A stretch of 64,000 nt of DNA from Streptomyces sp. NBC_01481 (GTDB lineage Bacteria; Actinomycetota; Actinomycetes; Streptomycetales; Streptomycetaceae): contig NZ_JAPEPT010000007.1 of the NCBI RefSeq assembly GCF_026339995.1, positions 297,501 to 361,500 on the forward strand, given 5' to 3'. The notes under the pieces are model-generated. The model saw only the letters and a program-made list of their open reading frames with translations. It ran no database searches and was not told the DNA's origin. Made by a program: the position numbers and the translations under genes. Each line of letters opens with the position of its first letter. The stretch's first letter is position 1. Below, in pieces: positions 19,500 to 28,178 of this stretch.

Positions 19500-20220
19500 A
19501 GCTGGACGCGTCCGAGGCCAGATGAAGCACCGTATGGGCGATGTCCTCGGGCTCGCCCACGCGGCGGAGCGGCGACAGCCGGACCATCGCCGCCTCGGCC
19601 TGGTGCTGGAGCGTCGCGTCGTGGCGGCCGGTCATCGGCGTGCGGATCCAGCCGGGGGCAACGGCGTTGACCCGGATGGAGTGCGGGCCGAGTTCGGTCG
19701 CGAGCGTCTTGGTGAGCTGGACGACGGCCGCCTTGGCAGCGCTGTAGCAGAGCAGACCAGCGCTCGCGGCATCCACGGCGCCGGATGCCATGGTGACGAT
19801 GGAACCGGGTGTGCCTGCGGCGATCATCAGGCGCGCCGACTCCTGGCAGGCGTACAGGATCCCCTTGAAATTGACCGCGAGGACGCGGTCCAGGTCCTCG
19901 TCCCTCGTCTCCAGGACCGCGCTGCTGTGCATGATTCCGGCGACGGCGGCCAGGATGTCCAGCCGGCCGCTGCTCGCGGCGTACTCGATCGCGGACTTGA
20001 GCTGGGCACGCTCGCTGACGTCGAGGGGATGGGTGTGCGCGGTGCCGCCCGCCTCGGAGATCAGGGACCGGGTCTCGTCGAGGCCTTTCTCGTCGACGTC
20101 CGCGCAGTGGACGGTGGCTCCCGCCTCGGCCAGCAGGACGGCACAGGCACGGCCTATGCCGCTCGCCGCGCCGGTGATGAACGCGGTGCGGCCGGTGAGG
20201 TCGTACGCCGTGAGGGGCAT
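19447..20220 (-). CDS. SDR-family NAD(P)-dependent oxidoreductase
   Basis: This 257-residue classical short-chain dehydrogenase has cofactor loop TGAASGIG and Asp in CADVDEKG (suggesting NAD rather than NADP). It also has NAG-like AAVAGIM, a catalytic Ser in VTMASG, and CYSAAK giving the Tyr-x3-Lys pair. The substrate cannot be told. I chose the ATG at 20220 because a good promoter ends 6 bases upstream, which implies a leaderless mRNA. The upstream TTG at 20256 is actually the -35 box. The gene lies downstream of nei on the same strand, and its 3' end overlaps a convergent small gene. Confidence 0.85.
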   Translation of the reverse strand: MPLTAYDLTGRTAFITGAASGIGRACAVLLAEAGATVHCADVDEKGLDETRSLISEAGGTAHTHPLDVSERAQLKSAIEYAASSGRLDILAAVAGIMHSSAVLETRDEDLDRVLAVNFKGILYACQESARLMIAAGTPGSIVTMASGAVDAASAGLLCYSAAKAAVVQLTKTLATELGPHSIRVNAVAPGWIRTPMTGRHDATLQHQAEAAMVRLSPLRRVGEPEDIAHTVLHLASDASSFTTGQILRPNGGVAMPW

Positions 20221-20226
20221 GCGGGG

Positions 20227-20256
20227 ACCGTACGACTGGATCTGACGGGGCGTCAA
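20227..20256 (-). promoter_or_regulatory. Promoter of the SDR gene, leaderless
   Basis: On the minus strand, TTGACG (20256-20251) and TACGGT (20232-20227) are 18 bases apart. The ATG begins 6 bases after the -10 box. This is a near-consensus SigA/HrdB promoter and sets the start codon. Confidence 0.65.
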
Positions 20257-20270
20257 CTAGTATGGCGGGA

Positions 20271-21080
20271 TCAGGGAATGGGTCCGGACTGGCAGCCCGG
20301 GCACCAGTAGGTGGGGCGCTCGCGGCTGCCGTCGCCCTGCTCGGCCTTGCGGATCGCGGTGCCGCAGCGCAGACACGGCCGCCCCTCGCGGCCGTAGACA
20401 TGGAGCCGGTCGCCGGGGCGGCGGCCGACCGCAGTGGTGGTGGTGCGGCGGTCGAAGCTGTTCTTGTTCGCTTCAAGGAGGCGGTGGGCCGTGGCGACGA
20501 GGCGGGCGGGAGTGTCGGCGGGGAGCTCGCCGACGGGCAGCCAGGGCGTCACCCGGGCCAGAAAGGCCAGCTCCGACTTGTAGACATTGCCGATGCCCGC
20601 CAGATTTCGCTGGTCGAGCAGGGCCTCGCCGAGGGGGCGGGAGGGGTCCGCGAGCAGATTGGCGGCGGCGATGTCCGGGTCCCAGTCGGGGCCCAGCAGG
20701 TCCGGGCCGAGATGGCCGACCGCCTGGTTCTCGTCGGCCGTACGCAGCAACTCCAGGACGGGCAGGCGGTAGCCGACGGCGGTGTGGGCGGCATTGCCGA
20801 GGATCGCCCGGATCTGGTGAGTTGGGCCGCCGCGCCAGCGCTCGCCGGAGGCGTACACCTGCCAGGAGCCCTCCATCCGCAGATGCGAGTGGAGGGTCAG
20901 GCCGCCCTCGATGCGGGTGAGCAGATGCTTGCCGCGCGGGGTGACGTCCAGGACGGTCCGCCCGGTGAGATCGGCGGTGGCGAAGCGGGGGACGCGGAGG
21001 TCGGACCGGGTGAGGGTTTGCCCTGCGAGGGCGGTGTGCAGGCGCTGGGCGGTCTGCCAGACGGTGTCTCCTTCGGGCAT
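20271..21080 (-). CDS. nei: Fpg/Nei family DNA glycosylase (endonuclease VIII-like)
   Basis: This 269-residue base-excision repair enzyme starts MPEGDTVWQ, so Pro2 (Schiff-base nucleophile) and Glu3 are exposed after Met removal. The H2TH region reads NLAGIGNVYKSELAF. A zinc finger closes the protein (CLRCGTA ... YWCPGCQ). The PEGDT motif fits actinobacterial Nei rather than Fpg (PELPE). The reading frame stays open for another 120 codons upstream into a repeat region, but Pro2 must be N-terminal, so the ATG at 21080 is firm. It precedes the SDR gene, which has its own promoter. Confidence 0.92.
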   Translation of the reverse strand: MPEGDTVWQTAQRLHTALAGQTLTRSDLRVPRFATADLTGRTVLDVTPRGKHLLTRIEGGLTLHSHLRMEGSWQVYASGERWRGGPTHQIRAILGNAAHTAVGYRLPVLELLRTADENQAVGHLGPDLLGPDWDPDIAAANLLADPSRPLGEALLDQRNLAGIGNVYKSELAFLARVTPWLPVGELPADTPARLVATAHRLLEANKNSFDRRTTTTAVGRRPGDRLHVYGREGRPCLRCGTAIRKAEQGDGSRERPTYWCPGCQSGPIP

Positions 21081-21451
21081 GGCATCCATGATGCGGGGTG
21101 CCGGTCGCCTGCGGCGGGCTTGTTCCCCACCCCGCCCTCCCCCTACGGCCTGGCGGCCGTGGGAGGTACCCCCATCCCGAACTGGGGGCAAGCCCCCAGA
21201 CCCCCGACGGGGCTTCGCCCCGGACCCCGTATGCGACCTTCGGCCGCATGTCCTCATACGCCGGACGGGCTGGAGGCGCGGCCCTGCCGCACATTTCAGC
21301 CCCTCCGGCGTTTGAGGCGCGGTCCCGGACGCGATATCAGCCTCGCCGGCGTTTGAGGGGCGGGGGTCCGGGGCGGCGCCCCCGGTTACGGGAAGGGGCG
21401 GGGTGGGGGCAAGGCCCGCCGCAGGCGCACCCGCACCCCACCGCACCCCCG
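21081..21451. repeat. Intergenic GC-rich dispersed-type repeats
   Basis: These 371 bases between nei and lhr have no credible gene. They hold several copies of a Streptomyces intergenic motif, CTCCGGCGTTTGAGGCG and relatives. Copies lie near 21299-21316 and 21341-21358, with an inverted relative CATACGCCGGACGGGCTGGA near 21256-21276. They also hold GGGGTCCGGGGCGGCGCCCC-type palindromes (about 21364-21384) and CGGGGCTTCGCCCCG (21209-21223). The palindromes may act as terminators for the leftward lhr transcript. Confidence 0.7.
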
Positions 21452-24400
21452 TCAGGGCCGCAGCCGCAGCCCCCTCGGCGTCGCGTGGAATCCCGCCGTC
21501 TCCAGCGCTCGGCCCAGCGGCGACGTCAGCGCCGGTATGCCGTTCGTCCGCTCGACCGTCACCGTCCCCAACGCCCCCGCGCGAGCCGCCTGCGCCAGCG
21601 CCCCCGCCGCCGTGTGGAGGACAGGTGAGTCCGGGTCGGTGGCCCAGGCCAGCAGCGTCTTGCCGCCGCGTTCCATGTACAGGGTCAGCTCGCCGTCGAC
21701 CAGGACCACCAGGGAGCCCGCCTTCCGGCCTGGCTTGTGGCCGGCGCCGGTCGGCGGCTCCGGCCAGGGCAGCGCAGCGCCGTACGCATTGGCCGGGTCG
21801 GCGGCGGCCAGCACCACGGCCTGCGGTGCCGTCTGCGCATCGGCCCGGTCCCGGGCCGTGGCCGCCGCCCGGAGGCGGTCGACCGCACCGTCCATCGCGA
21901 ACTGGGCCGCGCCCAGCCCCTCCACGACATAGCCGCGCCGTGCCTGACCGCTGTCCTCGAAGGCGGAGAGGATGCGGTACGTCGCGGAGAAGCCGCCCTC
22001 CACACCCTCCGCGGCCACCGCCCCCCGGGTCACCACGCCGTGGCGGTCAAGGAGCGTGCGTGCGATGGCGTGCGCGCGATGGGTGGGGTCGGGCTCCCCG
22101 CCCGGGAGCAGCGACCAGCGGCCGCTGACCGTCGGCGGGCCCGTGCGGGAAGCGGGGCGGGCCGCGGCCGTGAGGCTGCCGTACCGACCGCGGGGCACGG
22201 TACGTCTGGCGCGATGAGCCGTGGACCCGGCGGTGCGGCCCGAGCCGAGCAGCGAACGGAGCGGCGCCAGACTGTCGTTGGTGAGCCGTCCCGACCAGGC
22301 AAGGTCCCAGACGGCGTCGGCCAGTTCGGGGTCGGTGGCGTCGGGGTGGGTAGTGGCCCGGATCTGGTCGGCGATCTGGCGGAAGAACAGACCGTACCCG
22401 GGGGCGAGGGCGTTGAGCACCGACTCGTGGAGCGCGCTGAGTTCCAGGGGGTGGGGCTGGGGGAGGAGCAGCGGGGCGGCGTCGGCGAGATAGAGGGAGA
22501 TCCAGCCGTCCTTGCCCGGGAGGGAGCCCGCTCCCGCCCAGATGACCTCGCCCGTCGTGGTCAGTTCGTCCAGCAGGCCGGGGGCATAACCGGAGACGCG
22601 CGACGGGAGGATCAGCTTCTCCAGCGCTGAGGCAGGGACCGCGGCCCCCTGGAGCTGCTCGATCGCGCGGGCGAGTCCGTCGATACCGCGCAGGCTGTTG
22701 CTGCCCAGGTGCTGCCACTGGGGAAGGAACGTGGCGAGGGCGGCGGGCGGGACCGGCTCGAGTTCCTGGCGCAGCGCGGCCAGCGAACGGCGGCGCAGTC
22801 TGCGCAGCACGGCCGCGTCGCACCACTCCTGGCCGATGCCCGAGGGGTGGAACTCTCCCTGGACGACCCGTCCGCTCGCGGCGAGCCGGTGCAGCGCGCC
22901 GTCGGTGACCGCCGCGCCGAGGCCGAAGCGGGCCGCTGCCTGGGTCGAGGTGAAGGGACCGTGCGTACGCGCGAACCGTGCCAGCAGGTCGCCGAGCGGA
23001 TCCTTTACCGGCTCCGTGAATGCCTCCGGAACGCCCACCGGCAGCGCCGTTCCCAGAGCGTCCCGGAGCCGGCCCGCGTCCTCGATCGCCGCCCAGTGGT
23101 CCGCGCCCGCGATCCGCACCCGGATGGCCCGGCGCGATGCGGCCAGATCCCGGGGCCACCGCTCGTCCCCGCCGCGCTCCGTCAACTCCGCGTCCGTCAG
23201 CGGGCCGAGGATCCGCAGCAGGTCGGCGACGCTCTCGGCGTCCTTGATCCGGCGGTCCTCGGTGAGCCACCGCAGTTCGCGTTCCAGCTCGGTCAGCACT
23301 TCGGGGTCGAGCAGCTCGCGCAGTTCGGCCTGGCCGAGCAGTTCGGCGAGCAGCCTCGAGTCCAGGGAGAGGGCCGCGGCCCGCCGCTCGGCGAGCGGTG
23401 AGTCGCCCTCGTACAGGAACTGGGCGACGTAACCGAACAGCAGCGACCGGGCGAAGGGCGAGGGCTCGGGTGTTGTGACCTCGACGAGGCGGACCCGGCG
23501 GGACTCGATGTCGCCCATCAGGGCGGTCAGCCCTGGTACGTCGAAGACGTCCTGGAGGCACTCGCGGACCGCTTCGAGGACGATCGGGAAGGAGCCGAAC
23601 TCGCTCGCCACCTGAAGCAGTTGGGCAGCGCGCTGGCGCTGCTGCCACAGCGGCGTGCGCTTGCCAGGATTGCGCCGTGGGAGCAGCAGCGCACGCGCGG
23701 CGCACTCGCGGAAGCGGGAGGCGAAGAGCGCCGAGCCGCCCACCTGGTCGGTGACGATCTGATTGATCTCGCCCTTGTCGAAGACGGCGTCCGCCGCGCC
23801 GATCGGAGCCTGCTCGCTGTCGTAGGTCGTGTCGAGATGGACCGGGTCCTGGTCGAGCAGGTCAAGGCCCATCAGATCGGCGTCGGGCAGCCGCAGCACG
23901 ATGCCGTCGTCGGCGTGCATGACCTGCGCGTCCATTCCGTACCGCTCAGCCAGGCGGGCGCCGAGCGCCAGCGCCCAAGGGGCATGCACCTGGGCGCCGA
24001 AGGGGGAGTGGATCACGACCCGCCAGTCGCCGAGCTCGTCGCGAAAGCGCTCGACGAGGATCGTCCGGTCGTCGGGGACATGGCCGCAGGCGCGGCGCTG
24101 CTCGTCGAGATAGGCAAGGACATTGTCGGCGGCCCACGCGTCCAGGCCTGCGGCCAGCAGACGCAGCCGGGCGTCCTCGGGAGTGAGCCCGCCCACCTCG
24201 CGCAGGAACGCGCCCACCGCACGGCCGAGTTCGAGTGGGCGGCCCAGCTGGTCGCCCTTCCAGAAGGGAAGCCGGCCGGGAACACCGGGGGCGGGGGAGA
24301 CCAGCACCCGGTCGCGGGTGATGTCCTCGATCCGCCAGGAAGTCGTGCCGAGGGTGAAGACGTCGCCCACCCGGGACTCGTACACCATCTCCTCGTCGAG

Positions 24401-26071
24401 CTCGCCGACCCGGCCGCCGCCCTTCTTGGGGTCCGCGCCGGCGAGGAAGACGCCGAACAGTCCGCGGTCGGGAATGGTGCCGCCCGAGGTGACCGCGAGC
24501 CGCTGCGCTCCCGGCCGGCCCGTGACCGTACCGGCGACGCGGTCCCACACCACGCGTGGGCGCAGCTCGGCGAAGGCATCGGAGGGATATCGCCCGGCGA
24601 GCATGTCGAGGACGGCGGTGAAGGCCGACTCCGGCAGCGAGGCGAAGGGCGCGGCCCGGCGTGCCAGCGCCAGCAGATCGTCGACCTGCCAGGTGTCCAG
24701 GGCGACCATCGCGACCAGCTGCTGGGCCAGCACGTCGAGCGGGTTGGACGGGATCCGCAGCGCCTCGATGGAGCCGCTGCGCATGCGCTCGGTCACGACG
24801 GCCGACTGCACCAGATCGCCGCGGTACTTGGGGAAGACGACACCAGTGGAAACAGCGCCCACCTGGTGTCCGGCGCGGCCGACCCGCTGGAGGCCGGACG
24901 CGACCGACGGCGGCGACTCGACCTGGACCACCAGGTCCACCGAGCCCATGTCGATGCCCAGCTCCAGGCTGGAAGTGGCCACGACTGCGGGCAGCCGGCC
25001 TGCCTTCAGGTCCTCCTCGACCAGGGCGCGCTGCTCCTTGGAGACCGAGCCGTGGTGCGCGCGGGCGAGGAGCGGGGGTGCTCCGTGCGCGGCTCCGGAC
25101 TGCGCCATGATCTCGGCCGGTGGCGGCCCGTCGGGCATAGCCTCTCCGGTGGCCCGTTCGTACGCGATCTCGTTGAGGCGGTTGCACAGTCGCTCCGCCA
25201 GGCGGCGGGAGTTGGCGAAGACGATCGTGGAGCGGTGCGCCTGGACCAGGTCGGCGATCTTCTCCTCGACGTGCGGCCAGATCGAGGGCTTCTCGCCATT
25301 GCCCGACTCGGACGCGGGGGAGCCGCCCAGCTCGCCCAGATCCTCCACCGGTACGACCACCGAGAGGTCGAACTCCTTGCCCGAGGGCGGCTGGACGATC
25401 TCCACCTTGCGCTGCGGCGACAGATAGCGGGCCACCTCGTCGACCGGGCGCACCGTCGCCGACAGCCCGATCCGCCGGGCGGGGCGCGGCAGCAGCTCGT
25501 CGAGCCGCTCCAGCGATACGGCGAGATGCGCGCCCCGCTTGGTCCCCGCGACGGCGTGCACCTCGTCCAGGATCACCGTCTCGATTCCCGACAGCGCGTC
25601 CCGCGCCGAGGAGGTGAGCATCAGAAACAGCGACTCGGGTGTCGTGATCAGGATGTCCGGCGGCTTGGTGGCCAGTGACCGCCGCTCGGCGGCCGGGGTG
25701 TCGCCCGAGCGGATGCCGACCCGTACATCCGGCTCGGGCAGACCCAGCCGCACGGACTCATGGCGAATCCCGGTCAGCGGACTGCGGAGATTGCGCTCCA
25801 CATCGACGGCAAGAGCCTTGAGTGGCGACACGTACAGCACACGGCAGCGCATTTTCGGGTCCGCGGGATGAGGCGTGGACGCGAGACGGTCCAGGGCCGC
25901 GAGGAATGCGGCCAGGGTCTTGCCGGAGCCCGTCGGGGCGACCACGAGCACGTCCGAGCCCTCGCCGATGGCCCGCCAGGCACCCTCCTGCGCGGCGGTG
26001 GGCGCGCTGAAGGCTCCCGTGAACCAGCTCCGGGTCGCAGGGGAGAAGGCGTCGAGCGCTGAAGCCGTCAT
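21452..26071 (-). CDS. lhr: Lhr-family ATP-dependent helicase
   Basis: This 1539-residue large helicase-related protein has an SF2 core with Walker A VVAPTGSGKT, motif II ILDEVHAV (DEVH), SATVRPVDEVARYL, ANSRRLAERLCNR, VVATSSLELGIDMGSVD and QRVGRAGHQ. A winged helix and a long C-terminal region of about 850 residues follow, as in Lhr proteins of about 1500 residues. Mycobacterial Lhr is a 3'-5' ssDNA translocase induced by DNA damage. The ATG at 26071 is chosen because a RecA-NDp-type promoter ends 7 bases before it. A GGGGGG just upstream also allows the ATG at 26080 or 26071. Downstream lies the repeat-rich gap. Confidence 0.92.
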   Translation of the reverse strand: MTASALDAFSPATRSWFTGAFSAPTAAQEGAWRAIGEGSDVLVVAPTGSGKTLAAFLAALDRLASTPHPADPKMRCRVLYVSPLKALAVDVERNLRSPLTGIRHESVRLGLPEPDVRVGIRSGDTPAAERRSLATKPPDILITTPESLFLMLTSSARDALSGIETVILDEVHAVAGTKRGAHLAVSLERLDELLPRPARRIGLSATVRPVDEVARYLSPQRKVEIVQPPSGKEFDLSVVVPVEDLGELGGSPASESGNGEKPSIWPHVEEKIADLVQAHRSTIVFANSRRLAERLCNRLNEIAYERATGEAMPDGPPPAEIMAQSGAAHGAPPLLARAHHGSVSKEQRALVEEDLKAGRLPAVVATSSLELGIDMGSVDLVVQVESPPSVASGLQRVGRAGHQVGAVSTGVVFPKYRGDLVQSAVVTERMRSGSIEALRIPSNPLDVLAQQLVAMVALDTWQVDDLLALARRAAPFASLPESAFTAVLDMLAGRYPSDAFAELRPRVVWDRVAGTVTGRPGAQRLAVTSGGTIPDRGLFGVFLAGADPKKGGGRVGELDEEMVYESRVGDVFTLGTTSWRIEDITRDRVLVSPAPGVPGRLPFWKGDQLGRPLELGRAVGAFLREVGGLTPEDARLRLLAAGLDAWAADNVLAYLDEQRRACGHVPDDRTILVERFRDELGDWRVVIHSPFGAQVHAPWALALGARLAERYGMDAQVMHADDGIVLRLPDADLMGLDLLDQDPVHLDTTYDSEQAPIGAADAVFDKGEINQIVTDQVGGSALFASRFRECAARALLLPRRNPGKRTPLWQQRQRAAQLLQVASEFGSFPIVLEAVRECLQDVFDVPGLTALMGDIESRRVRLVEVTTPEPSPFARSLLFGYVAQFLYEGDSPLAERRAAALSLDSRLLAELLGQAELRELLDPEVLTELERELRWLTEDRRIKDAESVADLLRILGPLTDAELTERGGDERWPRDLAASRRAIRVRIAGADHWAAIEDAGRLRDALGTALPVGVPEAFTEPVKDPLGDLLARFARTHGPFTSTQAAARFGLGAAVTDGALHRLAASGRVVQGEFHPSGIGQEWCDAAVLRRLRRRSLAALRQELEPVPPAALATFLPQWQHLGSNSLRGIDGLARAIEQLQGAAVPASALEKLILPSRVSGYAPGLLDELTTTGEVIWAGAGSLPGKDGWISLYLADAAPLLLPQPHPLELSALHESVLNALAPGYGLFFRQIADQIRATTHPDATDPELADAVWDLAWSGRLTNDSLAPLRSLLGSGRTAGSTAHRARRTVPRGRYGSLTAAARPASRTGPPTVSGRWSLLPGGEPDPTHRAHAIARTLLDRHGVVTRGAVAAEGVEGGFSATYRILSAFEDSGQARRGYVVEGLGAAQFAMDGAVDRLRAAATARDRADAQTAPQAVVLAAADPANAYGAALPWPEPPTGAGHKPGRKAGSLVVLVDGELTLYMERGGKTLLAWATDPDSPVLHTAAGALAQAARAGALGTVTVERTNGIPALTSPLGRALETAGFHATPRGLRLRP

Positions 26072-26078
26072 GCCCCCC

Positions 26079-26101
26079 ATCGTGCACCGCACCACTGACA
26101 A
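26079..26101 (-). promoter_or_regulatory. RecA-NDp (PafBC-type) DNA-damage promoter of lhr
   Basis: On the minus strand, TTGTCAGTG (26101-26093) is an exact match to the left half of the TTGTCRGTG-N8-TANNNT consensus. It is followed by N8 and CACGAT (26084-26079), which keeps A at position 2 and T at position 6. The distance to the ATG at 26071 fits a leaderless start. Confidence 0.6.
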
Positions 26102-26314
26102 CGCGGGCTCCCGCAACCCTGGCGCTGTGAAACCAGGCACCACAGCCGCGACGGGAGGAGACTCCTGTCCCTTATGGCATGGAATGCGTAAACCGAGCCC
26201 CCGGACACGCGGTCGGTCATTTGAGTATCGGAGCCGGTTTAATTCTCAATGCTTCCAGAACGATATTGGATCTTGCTAAAGTTATCGTGCTGGGTTTGTA
26301 GACTTGGAGGGGCG

Positions 26315-28174
26315 ATGGGTCGGGTCTTCATCTCGTACAGTCATGCCGATAAATTATACGCGGAGCGAGTCATTCGGCAGCTGAGGTCGGCTCGGTTCGA
26401 CGTTGTCGTGGACCAGGATGCTCTCCAGGCCGGCCAGGAATGGCGCACCGAACTGTTCCGGCTGATCAGGTCTTCGCAGGCAATTCTTGTGATTCTGACC
26501 GAGTCGGCGCGCACTTCCGAGGAAGTGGCATCGGAATGGGCTTATGCCCTGGGGGTCGGTGTCCCGGTTTTCCCACTGCGCTTCGAGATGACATCTCGCC
26601 CGTCCCGGCTCGATCAGCTGCACGGGTTTGATTTCCGCCGGCATTCGGCCCCCTGGGGTGACTTGATCAAAACGCTGAACTTTCTGCCGCCCGCCCCTCA
26701 GGAGTTCACCGAGGGGCTTGAGGAGGTGCAGAGCACGGCTCAGCAGATTCGCGCGAACCTCGACTTCCAGAGCAACAGATGTTTTCAGCACATCGTCAGC
26801 CAGTCGTTACGTGAAATGGGAAGTCAGCTCCAGTCGATCGGGACCGGTTCGCAGTATATGGTGCCGGCCACCCAGTATCCGTTCTATCTGATTTCTGCTC
26901 AGAATGTCCTGCGGGCTCGCGTCAAGGCGCTGGCGCTGGTGGACCAAGAGGAACTATTCTGGCAGCAGGGCGTCGGGAGGGTCATCAACGAAAGCGCTCA
27001 ACCGGAAAGCGTTCGAGTATTCGCATTCACTTCGTCCGGCGATTTTCATCGAATGTTCGAGACGTTGACGTACTATGCCGCCATCTATCGCGTGTATGCC
27101 ATCAGCTATGAGCACTTGGTAGCTAAGTTCAGCTCCTTCGGCAAAGATTTTTCGATCATCGAGGCGGACGGTGACCGAGTTCTCGGCAGCTATGCCGGTC
27201 CGGTGGGAGAAAAGGTAATACGCTTTTCCGCCGATGTCGACGAAGTCATCGATCATGAACGCGCATTGGATAGGATTGTTGCCGTGGCGCGCCCGATCGC
27301 CCCGGATGATCGAGGGAAAGTTGTGGCTGCAAGTAAGCAGATCTTCGAAGACTGGAAGCTCTCACCGCTCATGCTCAAAACGGCAGAGATGTCGCTGTAC
27401 ATCGCGATCGACGACTATGACGAGTTCGAAGAACGGCATGCCTACTATGTCGAGATGATGGCCGAAATGCTGGCCGTCTTCCGCGCGCGGCGCGGCCGTA
27501 GGTATTCACGTGATCATGAACGTTGTCAGGCGCTGGAACTCGGTGCCGGAACGGGGATTTTCACCCGCCGTCTCGCGAATGAACCCGACGTCGATTGTGT
27601 CGCGGTCGAGATCGACTTCGCGTGCAGCAATAAGCTGGAGCGCAATCTTCGTGCCCAGTCGAACGCGGTCGCGGTGAATGCCGACAGTCGCACCTACCGG
27701 GAGGGTGGCGACGACGGGCGTTTCCAGTTCATCTTCTCCTCCTTCGCGGATCACCACATCAAGCTGGAGGACAAGAGCCGCTATTTCGAGAACATCAAGA
27801 ACAATCTTGCGCCGAGCGGCCGGATCGTCATCGGCGACGAGTTCCTGCCGGAGTACGACCCGAACGACAACGAAGCCTGGCAGGCCGCCCTGCGCGGATA
27901 CCACGGTCACATCATCGAATTTGCCGCTGCTCGTGCTGCCGAGCATGAGAGCCGGGGCGAGGAGGAGCAGGCCCGCGCGCATCGGGAGCTGATCAAGCTG
28001 GAATCCGCGGCACTCGAATCCGGCTTGGCAAAGCAGGGTGACTTCAAGCTGTCACGTTCGCTGTACGAGCAGATCCTCAAAGAGCAGGGATTCCAGTTCC
28101 GGGCGAAGAAGATCGGCCCTCTCGACGACGACTCCGTGGGTGGTATCTACGTGTACGAGCTGTGGCTCGACTGA
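26315..28174 (+). CDS. TIR domain - unknown middle - SAM methyltransferase fusion protein
   Basis: This 619-residue protein is not a family I can name. Residues 1 to about 140 are a TIR domain (VFISYSHADKLYAERV; the helix TSEEVASEWAYAL holds Glu74, the likely NADase glutamate). About 150-340 is unassigned. About 385-600 is a class I SAM methyltransferase (ALELGAGTGIF, residues 406-416; VAVEID; an FSSFADHH region). TTGGAGGGG precedes the ATG by about 5 bases. The GC content is visibly lower than in neighbours (about 52 percent in 27061-27120). Two TTA codons (26354-26356, 26807-26809) predict bldA-dependent translation. It sits alone between lhr and a convergent gene, which suggests acquired cargo. 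Immune or signalling use is inference. Confidence 0.85.
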   Translation: MGRVFISYSHADKLYAERVIRQLRSARFDVVVDQDALQAGQEWRTELFRLIRSSQAILVILTESARTSEEVASEWAYALGVGVPVFPLRFEMTSRPSRLDQLHGFDFRRHSAPWGDLIKTLNFLPPAPQEFTEGLEEVQSTAQQIRANLDFQSNRCFQHIVSQSLREMGSQLQSIGTGSQYMVPATQYPFYLISAQNVLRARVKALALVDQEELFWQQGVGRVINESAQPESVRVFAFTSSGDFHRMFETLTYYAAIYRVYAISYEHLVAKFSSFGKDFSIIEADGDRVLGSYAGPVGEKVIRFSADVDEVIDHERALDRIVAVARPIAPDDRGKVVAASKQIFEDWKLSPLMLKTAEMSLYIAIDDYDEFEERHAYYVEMMAEMLAVFRARRGRRYSRDHERCQALELGAGTGIFTRRLANEPDVDCVAVEIDFACSNKLERNLRAQSNAVAVNADSRTYREGGDDGRFQFIFSSFADHHIKLEDKSRYFENIKNNLAPSGRIVIGDEFLPEYDPNDNEAWQAALRGYHGHIIEFAAARAAEHESRGEEEQARAHRELIKLESAALESGLAKQGDFKLSRSLYEQILKEQGFQFRAKKIGPLDDDSVGGIYVYELWLD

Positions 28175-28178
28175 GAGG

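Noticed and set aside
21081..21446. N-terminal extension of the nei frame
   Set aside because: Nei needs Pro2 at the N-terminus for catalysis, and the extension translates intergenic repeats.
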